Shown: positions 12,450 through 22,500 of the stretch, one piece after another
How positions within the stretch are numbered: position 1 is the stretch's first letter
Layout: every line of letters starts with the position of its first letter
Origin: Labyrinthula sp. Ha
Lineage: Eukaryota > Sar > Bigyra > Labyrinthulida > Labyrinthulaceae
Length of the DNA: 64,000 nucleotides
Direction: 5' to 3'
Assembly (NCBI GenBank): GCA_015227615.1
Contig: JAALGZ010000026.1
Coordinates: 248,001-312,000 of the forward strand
The notes under the pieces: model-generated
What the model saw: only the letters and a program-made list of their open reading frames with translations
Told to the model about the DNA's origin: nothing
Databases searched by the model: none
Made by a program: the position numbers and the translations under genes

Positions 12450-13734
12450 CAAGATACTTATTGATGAGAAAGGTAACTGGAATAGACTAAATTGGTCGAC
12501 ATTTGAGTTACAATCTTTGCGAGTGGGATTATTAAGCAGAGGTTTTGGAAACTTTGAAGACTTGAAACTTTTTATTCCAGGAAAAAGTAAACAACAAACA
12601 TATACTAAAATGCAAAGAACTGTGGGTAGAAAAAGCTTAAATATCTACCACGGTTTGTATTTAGATTTGTTTACTTTGAAGCAAGATAACTCAAGATGGA
12701 GAAGCGAAGATTATTTTGTGCAGAAGAAACCTTTATCTGAAGGAATGAAGTTATTGAGGAAATATTTATTCAAGTGGAAATATAATAAGAAGAGTATGGG
12801 AAATCAGAAAAAATATGGATCTCTCTTTGTTGATGTCTACAATTTAACTTACAGTGAGGGCGTCAAAGCCATGATGGATGAAATGAGTTCCAATGGAAAT
12901 AAGAATTGGAAAGGTTTTCCAAGAATAACCGGAACACAAGAAGAAGCTTTATTTTACTTGAAAAACTTATGGTCTAAACTTAAGAATCGTGAAAAGGAAG
13001 TTGAAAAAGAATTACACAAAGCGGAGGATTTACTTTTAAAGAAAATTGTAATGCCAAGTAAAAAAGCTGATTTAATATTTTCAGAAGGTGAAACAAATAA
13101 TCTAATAAAAGTAGAAAGTGAAAAGCTAAATTTTATTGCTTTTCTGTGGAAAATACCTGAAGGATCACAGTTTTATGCTGGTAAAGTTGAAGAGTTTTTG
13201 GTCAGTCACAATAAAAACTATGATGTAATAGTTGTTGACCCACATTGGCATACTTTTTCAGCTGACCCAGTTAGAGGTCCAGCTGTTAATTATAATTTAA
13301 TGAAGGATTTTGATATAATAAATTTGAATCTTCAACGGGTAATGAATAACACGATGATCTTTGTTTGGGTGATTAGAGGAAAAGAGCGTATAGTGGAACA
13401 ACTTTTTGAAGCTAATGGAGTTAAAAAGTTAGGTCGTTTGGTTTGGATAAAAACAAATGGCAAAAATAAAATCGTTTCTACTCTAGGAAATGTCACAATG
13501 AAGTGCACTGAAGAGTGTATCATTGGAGTTTATAATTCGTTTCCGAGAACTTTAATTCAACGCAATTTTGGCAAAGAAGTGTTTTATGGCAAGCGTTCTG
13601 GCAACGCTCAAAAGTCAATTGAATTTTATGAGCTCATTGAGAGTAATTTCGAGCCAGATGCGACGAAGTTAGAATTATTTGGACGTAAAAATAACTTAAG
13701 AAATGGATGGGTAGTGGTTGGATATGAACTTTAA
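12450..13734 (+). mobile_element. Gypsy element: SANT/Myb-like plus MT-A70 methyltransferase-like extension
   Basis: This part continues in the same reading frame as the integrase and chromodomain. At about 12475-12660 there is a Myb/SANT pattern: a spaced Trp, E..SLRVGLLSRGFGNFEDL, then FIPGKSKQQ..TKMQR. A charged linker follows. From about 13200 to the stop the sequence matches the MT-A70 (METTL3/METTL4/MTA1) fold in order: a DPxW-type motif after a hydrophobic strand (VIVVDPHW), MIFVWVIRG, RLVWIKTNGKNK, CTEECIIGVYNSFPR, then SIEFYELIES, KLELFGRKNN and a final 'GW.vvGyEL'. MT-A70 enzymes transfer methyl groups from S-adenosylmethionine to adenine N6 in RNA or DNA. The substrate here is unknown. 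The placement at the 3' end of pol, after a chromodomain, suggests a role in marking or reading chromatin, but that is inference. Whether it is catalytically competent cannot be judged from sequence alone. Confidence 0.8.
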
Positions 13735-13753
13735 TTGGAAGCTGAAGGGGCAG

Positions 13754-14438
13754 TGTAACGTCTACTAACAGTCCTATAAAATATTCAGCTTCTTTCTGTG
13801 ATATTACGTGGAGTTTTTGTTATACTTTTGTCTTGGATCACGTGGTGGTATATAAGGTGTGTGTTTGATTGTGAAATGTTGTTGTACAAAGGAAACTAGG
13901 TGTTCAGGAGGTGTTTAATAGGTCTCTATAGTAGCTGTGAACCGTTTGTGGGTGTCTTTGAAGTGTTTTTGGAGAGATATGATTGATTTGAGTGAATTGG
14001 GAACCTTATTTTCTGTCTTTTAGCATTCGTATTGCATGGCAGTTTTGCCCGTGATGAGACCCTGGGGTGGTTTGTTCACTGATGTTTTTATGCTATGAAT
14101 TTACATTTTGTGACATTCGTTGATATAAATTTGAGATGAGATATCGTTAGTCACGATTGAGGTGCAATAGCATTGAGTAGGGGTTTTAGTATATGTATTA
14201 TATATGGTGTGGTATTGGAATTAGTTTGAAATATGATGTATTATACATATGTGCTTGAAGTAGTTAGTGTAATATAACCGTTAAGAAGAAGTAATAAGAA
14301 AAGTTTGTTAATAAAGAAAAGGAAAGAATATATTGTTGATTGTTTTATAAGAAGAGTTCGAGCTTACATTTATATGGAAACTACTGAATTTCCTGGGACG
14401 TGTAGCGTACATAAGTTATTCGCACGATAAACGCAATA
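13754..14438 (+). repeat. 3' LTR of the gypsy element
   Basis: This copy is identical in length to the 5' LTR and about 98.7% identical in sequence. It follows the purine tract. Its last base is 94 bp before the ATG of the mitochondrial carrier gene, so the LTR now forms most of that gene's upstream region. Confidence 0.93.
13839..13856 (+). promoter_or_regulatory. Candidate LTR promoter: CACGTG box and TATA box
   Basis: CACGTG at 13839-13844 is followed four bases later by TATATAAG at 13849-13856. The same arrangement is present in the 5' LTR. CACGTG is a common bHLH-type site and the TATA box is well formed, so this is probably the element's own transcription start region. It points toward the carrier gene about 0.68 kb downstream. 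Confidence 0.45.
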
Positions 14439-14532
14439 TCACTTGTATTCCCCAAACGAGACATTACAATGAAAACATAATAAGAATCACCCCAAAATAC
14501 ACTAAATCTGCAACCACATCAAATCCCATCAA
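14439..14532 (+). promoter_or_regulatory. Residual 5' region of the carrier gene
   Basis: Only 94 bp separate the end of the LTR from the carrier ATG. The first four bases are the target duplication. The rest is A/C-rich without T runs (for example CCCCAAAATACACTAAA), unlike the deserts, as expected of a short 5' leader. No TATA box is evident here. Confidence 0.4.
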
Positions 14533-15399
14533 ATGACACAAAATCAAAAGCTTTCTCTTACACAAGATACGAAACTTCTCATATGTGGTGGCTTCGCCGG
14601 AATTACTGCAAAAACAGTTATTGCTCCACTTGAACGTCTTAGAATATTAGCTCAACTATCTCCAAATATTTCTTACTCTTCCCATATTTACCAAATTCTC
14701 AAATCCGAGGGCGTCAAAGGACTTTGGAGAGGAAATTTTCTTGCATGTATTCGAGCATTTCCCTCCAGAGGTATTCTATTTAGTACTAATGATATTTACA
14801 AGTCTTTTCTTTCTCCTTTATCTTTGAGTCCTATTTCTGTTTCTTTTTGGTCAGGAGCCTTTGCGGGAATGACCGCAACCGTAGCAACGTACCCGTTGGA
14901 TCTCGCTAGAACCCGAATCTCGGCATCACATTCAACCAATAAAAATGCAAGAAGCTTCATTATTGTCCTATCAGATGTCGTAAAACTTGAAGGCTCTCGG
15001 GCTTTATTTAAAGGAATGGCACCTACACTTCTCGGCTCTGTCGGGTATGAGGGAATCAAATTCTTGTCTTTTGATATTTCTCGACAAATTGTTCGTAGGC
15101 ATTTTGGCTTAGAAAACTCGGGAGTTATCGAGAAAATGGTCTCGGGTGCAATTGCTGGCGGGATAGCGGGATTTGTAATGTACCCGAATGATACTGTACG
15201 TAAGAACTTGCAGATGAGAGGAATAGGAAAAAGAAAAGGAGAAAAGGGAACATGGGTTAAAGTTGTAAAGGAGTTATATAAAGATGGAGGAGTTTTAAGA
15301 TTTTATAGAGGTTTATCTCCCTATTTACTTCGGATGGCTCCAAATTCAGCTATTCAGTTTACAGTATACGAAACACTAAAAGGTTGGTTGAATGATTAA
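14533..15399 (+). CDS. Mitochondrial carrier family (SLC25) protein
   Basis: This is a complete 288-residue carrier in a single exon. Three tandem repeats of about 100 residues each carry the family signature Px[DE]xx[KR]: APLERLR, YPLDLAR and YPNDTVR. Each is followed by the 'EG...L..G' second-helix motif (LKSEGVKGLWRG, VKLEGSRALFKG, YKDGGVLRFYRG). Such proteins exchange small metabolites across the inner mitochondrial membrane through six transmembrane helices. The opening GGFAGITAKTVIAPLERLRI resembles the CoA/adenine-nucleotide branch (SLC25A16/A42-like), but I cannot fix the substrate. The ATG used is the first in frame. Its TAA (15397-15399) overlaps the stop of TPP2 on the other strand. 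The gypsy 3' LTR ends 94 bp upstream, so the native promoter may be displaced or replaced. Confidence 0.93.
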   Translation: MTQNQKLSLTQDTKLLICGGFAGITAKTVIAPLERLRILAQLSPNISYSSHIYQILKSEGVKGLWRGNFLACIRAFPSRGILFSTNDIYKSFLSPLSLSPISVSFWSGAFAGMTATVATYPLDLARTRISASHSTNKNARSFIIVLSDVVKLEGSRALFKGMAPTLLGSVGYEGIKFLSFDISRQIVRRHFGLENSGVIEKMVSGAIAGGIAGFVMYPNDTVRKNLQMRGIGKRKGEKGTWVKVVKELYKDGGVLRFYRGLSPYLLRMAPNSAIQFTVYETLKGWLND

Positions 15400-18300
15400 A
15401 ATAGATCGTAATCTAAAGGAAAAGAAAGTTTTCTTTGACGAAGTAAATTTTCAGCTAAATGATAGAAATGAAGGTTTTTCAAGCAAGATATTTCTTTTTT
15501 GTAAAGTTGTACTTCATCAACCGGAATTAGAAGATTTTTGGTAGTCTTTTTGTTTTTTAAAGTTTGAATTAATTCAAGAGATTCTTCAAATTCTTCTTTT
15601 ACAAACTTTACTTCCAGTAAAAGTTGATCAACTTGAGTTTTCAAAACTCCCTTTTTCACATTCAACGTTTTAATTTTTTCTAAATCTTTTTCTGCTGAGT
15701 TTAATGTTTTTTCATCTTTGGGATGAAGTTTTAAACTAACATATCCTTTAACGCAATAAATAGAAACTAAACTTTTGGTCAAGTTATCTGTATATTTTGA
15801 AATATCTTTATCTTGTTTATTTTGATTCTCTGAAACTTCTTTGCTTAAATATTTTTCTACTTCTTCACAAATTTTTATAACTAAAAAACCATCTTCTTTC
15901 TTTTTACTCTTTGTATATTTTTGACAGACATGTGCTAACTTAAACCCTTGAAGCCTAATAAGAATATCTTTTAATGCAAAATCTTTTTCTTTTTTCTTCT
16001 CTTCCTCTTCAACCTTTTTAATTAATTTATTCACTTCTTCTAACTCAACTTGATCAAGTTTCTTCTTCAAAACACTAACTTCTTTCAAAATATTTAAATC
16101 TACTTTCTTCTTTTCTTCTGGAAAAAGCTCTTTAGAAGCAGCATCAAAAATTTTCTCAGTATGTTTTTTCTTGCTATCATCTTGTCCAACATGATATATT
16201 ATTTTATATCCTTTTCCTTTATTAGGTTCTGCAAAATAATACATTTCACCAACCATAACATCACCAACTTTTGCCCACTTTGGACTCTTATTATTGTTTT
16301 CAACGATACAAAGAGAAACACTTTCATCTTTAGATAATTTAAAACTCTTTCGCATCTTTTTATCCTTAATAAAGTCCAATTTTCCACCATAAAATGCCAC
16401 ATCAGCACGTAGGTCTACTTTAAAAGAAAGGGTCAATGGTTGAGATCTCAATGCAGAAAGCGTTGAAGGGTTCTCACTAAACAAGCAAAATCGAGCAAGA
16501 TATTTTCCAGCATCAACTTTATTATAACTTGAATATGCATCACTGGAAAACATCAGTTTCTTGTCTTGATTGTAAACCAGGATCATTTGACAAAACACAG
16601 GGCTTTCGTAGAGAAAGTTGTGCACTGGGTGGGATAGCTTTATAGCTAGAGGTTCGGGGATATCTATATCATACTCTAGAATAACTCTATATGGTTGTCT
16701 TCTTAGTTCACTAATCCCTTCTGAGCTCGTATCTTTCTTATTTATTCGTGTTAGCGTTCTATAAATACTCTGAAGTCGTCCAACAGCAGGTGACTTTGGA
16801 GCTTCTTCTTGAGACTTATCCCCAGGGGACATCTGGGACAAATATTCATATGATAGAATATCATTATCCCAAACTAGTTGGGATTCAGCGTCAACATTCC
16901 GTGGGAATACTTTTCTCTCAACAGCCTTATAATTAGCCGTTGGAGTTAACGTACACATTCTCAAATAGTTGTTCAATAGTAAAAGTTTCGGAGAAGGAGA
17001 AAGAACGAGTTCTTGTGTAGAAGGAACAATACCTTGAAACTTTGCAGAAAGATCAAAGGAAATTTCTTCTTGGCTATACCTCCAACTTTGGCAAAAGGTA
17101 ATTTCAATAATTCCAGGATAAGAGACTTCAAACCCGTAATTCAAAGGTTCTCGAGAACTTTGAGTGTTATCAAACCAGCCGTATTTTACAGCCATATCAT
17201 TTCTATAACTTCCTTTTGAGGACATTTGGAAGCCACAAATATAAAACAACTTCTTTTGAGCAGTATTTCCAAACTCAACAACCTTTTCTCCTTCTTCCTC
17301 CTTCGTATCGGATAATAATTTAATACTCAAATCCAAAAAAGATGCTCCTTTAGGAATAGCCAAAAAAGTTCTTTTCACCAGACCTCCGTAAAATTTCATA
17401 TTACTCTTGTCGAAATCTATTTCCTGGATTGAGTTTTCAGGCACTACAATAGTAACAGGAAGTTTAAACAAAGGTCCAAGAGACTTTGTTCTAGCTTCAT
17501 AAATATTAACCCAAGTAAAATGAACTCCAGCAGGTAAGTTTCTAGGATCAATTAAGATATTTATACTTTCAGATCCGTGGTACAAAACTTCTTCTGTTGT
17601 TTTAACCCATTTTTCACTACATTCAACCATCAATTTCATCTGTAATTTATTCTTGTAAGAAATAGGCCACCGGGTAATTACAAATTCACCCCTTTTAAAA
17701 TTTGAAGGGTTGGATAATTTATCCGTAGTATAACCTTTAGAATTTGAAAACTCAGAATATTCTTCAGTGTGATTAAATATAGGTTTGAGAAATAAGTTGT
17801 GAGTAGATGTTGTTTTAACTTGGGCTGGATCACGTAAATAGATTCCTCTGTTAAGATGTGTTCCTGGAGAAGGGATGTTTTGTGCTGAGGAAACTACAAA
17901 ATCAAAAGGAAGATCAAGAAAAAACATATCGTCATCCTTTGAAACATATTCCTTTTCACTCATAAGCATTTCAAAAGCAGATTTAATTTGAATTAAACCT
18001 TTTCCCATACCAAAATTTTCCATTCCATCTATCTTTCGAGCAGAGTTTTCAATTGCTCTTTGTACAGAAACTGGAGAATATCTAATTTTCTTCTGCTTCA
18101 ATGCGGACAAAAGTAAAGCAACTGATCCACATGCGTTTGGTGAAGCCATTGAAGTTCCATTTTTCTGATCTTTCTGATGCAAAACCCATTGAGGAACAGA
18201 AGCAACTGCACCACCGGGAGAACAGATAGAGACCCCAAGTGATCCATCATAAGTTGGACCTCTTGATGTCCAATCATAAAGTGATTCTGCCTCTCCATCA

Positions 18301-19555
18301 ACAATACTTCCATACTGCGCAACTTTCATATTCCTATCTACATAAGCACCTACAGAAATTACACCAGGAGAGGATCCAGGTGCACCAACTGTTGATAAAG
18401 AAGGTCCAGAGTTTCCTGCTGAAGTAACGAATATTAATCCGTGTTTTCTGACTGCTTCTTGAATAGTTTCCACAACAATTCCTTCACTTGTTCCAGTAGA
18501 TGCTTCTCCAAAGGACATATTTACTAAATCGCAACCTAACTCAACAGCCAAAGACACTGCTCTTACTATAGATTTGTTTGTTTCCATAGTTCCTAATCTT
18601 CCATCACCTATTCTAAGCGAGACAACTTCTGCTCCGGGAGCTATGCCGTTCAAACCACGGTTTTCAGGATGATTTCCTGCTAGTATAGAAGCAACGTGTG
18701 TCCCGTGAGAACTGTTGTCACAAATTAGACTTACTTTAGAAGAAGACAAGTTTCCAGAAAGAAGAGCAGCTGGATCTTCTGTTTCCACATTCACACAATA
18801 GTTTAATTGTGATACTTCATCCCACTTATCAAATTGCTGGGATATTTTGAAGCTTGAGATTGGTTTGAATTGTGTCAAATCTCCATCCCCTTGTTTATCT
18901 AGAAGTACTTTGAATACACCATTGATATCTTGATAAAGAACCACTGTTACAACAAATCCTTCAGAGTCAAATCTAGGTTCTGTTTTAAGAAGTTCAAGTT
19001 GTTTTTTCATTTTTTCGTCTTCTGGTTGAACAGCAAGTTTCTTTTCAACTTCCTTCTTAATAAGTTCATGATACTTTTTAGCTCTTTCTTCATGTTTTGC
19101 AGCAAGTCTTTTACGTACAGGTTTTGGAAATACAGCAAAAATATTCTTCTCTCCAAGAAACCATTTCTTTGTTGGATTTTCATCACTTACAGACTTTGAA
19201 ATCTTCAATCTATCCTCTCGAAGACCGTTAATGAAAATAAAATCCTCTTCTTTTTCACCACTCTGTTCTCCGGATGAAGTTGAAATGACCATTTTTAACA
19301 GTGCCACATCAGCATCTCCCGTACAATCTCGTATATCAATAATTTTTGCACTACCAGTTGTACTTACTGATAAACCTGCTGCACCTGGATCAACACCTGT
19401 GTCAAGAACAGCAACTCTTACCTGTCTACCTATACATTACTAAAAATAAAGAGTATACCATCAAAATTTGGATTTTCTGTGAGGAATATATCACTCTGGG
19501 TAGGTGATTTAGGAATCATATGTTCCAGGAAACTGGGTTCTTGTGAAGCTGACAT
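15396..19555 (-). CDS. TPP2: Tripeptidyl-peptidase II, two exons with a 29-nt intron
   Basis: TPP2 is a giant cytosolic serine peptidase of the subtilisin clan. It removes tripeptides from the N-termini of peptides released by the proteasome. Exon 1 (19555-19459) encodes MSASQEPSFLEHMIPKSPTQ up to ..PNFDG. Exon 2 (19429-15396) continues RQVRVAVLDTGVDPGA and runs to the stop, 1376 residues in all (animal TPP2 is about 1250). The catalytic triad is visible: Asp42 in LDTGVDPG, His274 in SSHGTHVAS and Ser459 in NGTSMASPNACG, with the oxyanion Asn372 in TSAGNSGP. The long insert between Asp and His, and the beta-rich middle followed by a Lys/Glu-rich helical C-terminus, fit the family. The start is the first ATG in frame. 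A later GTG-initiated frame would lack the catalytic Asp and was rejected. The stop (15398-15396) overlaps the carrier stop. Confidence 0.95.
19430..19458 (-). other. 29-nt GT..AG intron in TPP2
   Basis: The intron begins GTATACTC and ends TATAG on the minus strand. It splits the Gly codon of the conserved 'yDG' segment just before the catalytic Asp strand. Without its removal the frame meets a stop, and with it the family's N-terminal block is restored exactly. This makes it the best-supported intron in the window. Confidence 0.88.
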
Positions 19556-22500
19556 TTTGTTTATGTTTTTTTGTTGAGGAGATTTATTCTTGGAATGGCT
19601 TTTTTGGACAGGAAGTGATGCGAACTGCAATTGGAATTGAGGACTGAATTAGACGAATAAAAATAATTAGGAATGGATTTTGGGCAATGAAAATACATAA
19701 CGAAAGGGGATTTGAAGTGAATAGACGACTTTATGCAACATTCTTATAGGTTCAAAAACTATGTGAGCGTACGAGAAATGTTGGATCAGGAATTGTACTA
19801 CTGGGTCTATGCAGTCTACTAAAGCAACAGAGTATTTGTTTCTTGATTCTTCCTTTCAAAAATGTCAAGTAAGTCTAACGAATTCTCTTGTGACAGTTTG
19901 TTTCTTTCGGATCTTTTTGTTTATATCACGTTTACTCTTAGTTATATACAGACTGTAATAAAGGCAGGTTTGTTAATTATTTGCTTCAAACCTTCTTTAT
20001 ATTTAAGTTAATCCATGTCCCTTGAGGTGTCGGCTCTTTATATGACATGCTCTGAAGCAATGTTTATTTCCAGCTCATAATATTACTTATACTGAAATCA
20101 CTAAAATATATATTTAACTTCCGTAAATCTTCAAGTTCGCTGGGGTTGCCGGAGAAGTCTTCATATGCGGTATTCAAACAGAACGTGAGTGCATAATAAT
20201 AAAAACATGACAGATCTCACAGTATAAGATGTCTACAACAAACAGTTAGCTACATCCGTGACAGCTGTGGTATAGTGCAGCGGAACTATAAGAAAAATTT
20301 ACAGATATCTGTACATGAAAATCAATTTAAAATAATATTCTCAACAGTCTTTCCTATGGTACCGGGGACCAACATATGAACGAAAATTGATATTTATCAA
20401 ATTCCAGCTACAGGTGTGACTGTAATACACTTCTAACAACAAACAGTTCCATTTAAAATTCAAAAAAAAATGATAGTTTCCTACTTGTAAGGCAAGATTC
20501 ACCAGAAATTCATAATTACATCTCAATCTTCGTGCACTTTCAAGAAAAATGATTTTGACTGCCAGATTAGACTTTAACAAGCAAATATCACAGCTTACTA
20601 GTGTTTAATTGTTGCCATTGTCAAATTAAGATTTCTAGTAGATATGAAATTTCCTTGCACAATTTAGCTTCTGTAGTAGTTTGGTTTACCATGCAGAGGA
20701 GATTTTTTAAGTGACAAAGAAGATGTTGCGAACAAGAACGCGTATAAAGGGAAACATTATCCGAGATCATGGGAAGCTTTCTGCCCAGACATTTTGAGAC
20801 CTAAAGAAAAATATTTTAAATCGTTATTTTAAGTCCATCGGAAGGATGTATGAATTTTAATTATCACAGTGCTGTAAATATTTATAGTCTATAGTATATC
20901 TGAATCAGTGATATTTACGGAGTTAGACCTAGCCTAATAAAGAAATCTTTTAGATTGGTACAACCTTTTTTCTCAAACGAACATACACTTGCCATGTGAG
21001 AACAATTATGTGTACATTTTGCAGCAAGAGCATTACATAGGGGAGGAATTTTATGAAAAATTTCGATATTTATTTGATAATCTTTTTTGATTCTTATTAT
21101 CAATAACAGAACTGGGATTTTGATTTTTATCAAATGATTCTGACTTATTCTCATTATCAATTGAATCCAAGTAATAACTTTGGGCACACTACCTTGCACC
21201 AAGCGGTTGAAGAATAAATCTTTTACTTATGGATCGTTTGAAAATATTTATTAGAAGGCCATCTGACCCGGGAATAATCTATTGATAGATTCTAGTAGAG
21301 TCATGTAAAACGTTTTTGAAAAGTTTCATTCAGTGGCAAAATGAAGTGTAGATTTCTTGACCACTATACCCAAGGACATGTGGCTGAAAATATTATGGAT
21401 TATCAATTGGTTATCAATTATCGAAAATAATGCTTGGGAAAGTACCCTAATTTATCAACAAGAAAAATATAAGGAAATTCCTTTTTGATAAATTATCAAT
21501 AGATTAAACCCCATCCCTAGAAATACAAACACAAAAATGTTTTAAGAAGACACATTAAAAGGGTTTGAACCTACTAATTTTTGATACAGTAGGGGTCGTA
21601 GACTACTTGCAACTGGTAGACTATGTACTACATCTGAAGTACGATGCCCATTTCAATTTGGGTAAGCTACAATTTTTTAATATTTTTCATGAATTTTCTC
21701 GCCAACATTCTTGTATGAAATAGTTCTGATACTTCTCCAACAATTTTACAGACTATGGAAAATCGGTCGATAACAAAAAAAAATAAACTCAGGAATCAAG
21801 TGATCATTTCTGCCTAAATAATCTGAATCAATACCATTATTAGATAATTAATGATGACTTCCTCGGTTCTGATCTTATGATTACAGTCGATTCAGCTTAT
21901 GATGCCCGCTCTAACAGCTGAGAGAACAGTTACTTCATTAGAATTCAATGACTTCGCGCATGAGTGCAACCATATATATCTATAATGAAAAGAATATTTT
22001 TTTTACTTTTATCAAAATAAATATTGAAAATCCATTGCTTAGAATGCTACTGATCATTAGACAGGACAAACAGAAGGGAATCATTATGCTTGATCAACGA
22101 AGTCAAGCCCTGGATGTGCTTCAATTTTTATCACGTTGATTCAAATTCAAAACGTACACCCTTTAGAAAATATGTTAGGCTCTTGAAACAATTTGATACT
22201 GTGAGTTTCACTAGTCAGACCACTTTTAGGATTTTGAAGATATCTCGGAAGTATGTAACATTGAGATCGACTTCGACGATAATATATAACATGAGCTGGC
22301 TGAACTGAGGCTCTCTAGAGATAATTGTGACTTTTCCGAGTGAGAATCAGATTCTTAATATGTTAATGGTTGGAATCAGAATATTTAAAACATATTTTTT
22401 TATTCAATTAGTTAGCTACCTTTATTTTGAACCCATAAAATATAACCTATTCTTCTTATTCTATATACCACATTTATTTTTTTTATTTTCATATATATAA

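Larger units (their letters stand above)
6580..14438 (+). mobile_element. Ty3/gypsy LTR retroelement with chromodomain and MT-A70 cargo (fossil)
   Basis: This is a 7.86-kb element bounded by two 685-bp LTRs and by a 4-bp target duplication TCAC (6576-6579 and 14439-14442). The order is that of Ty3/gypsy pol: gag-like region, aspartic protease, reverse transcriptase, RNase H, integrase with a zinc-binding HHCC head, chromodomain. The integrase reading frame then continues into a long extension holding a SANT/Myb-like segment and an MT-A70 methyltransferase-like domain. A purine tract (AAGGGGCAG, 13745-13753) abuts the 3' LTR, as expected for plus-strand priming. No clear tRNA primer site was recognised after the 5' LTR. 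The element is broken, with roughly half a dozen interruptions spread over gag and pol. The LTRs differ at about nine of 685 positions (about 1.3%) with no length change, so the insertion is fairly young. It lies immediately upstream of the carrier gene and in the same orientation. Confidence 0.93.

Noticed and set aside
6580-14438. Reading the MT-A70 segment as a separate host gene next to the gypsy element
   Set aside because: It lies between the two LTRs, continues the integrase/chromodomain frame, and its stop is followed within 20 bp by the purine tract and 3' LTR.
15396-19307. TPP2 as a truncated 1303-residue protein starting at GTG
   Set aside because: An upstream ATG exon and a 29-nt intron restore the conserved N-terminus with the catalytic Asp, so the gene is complete.
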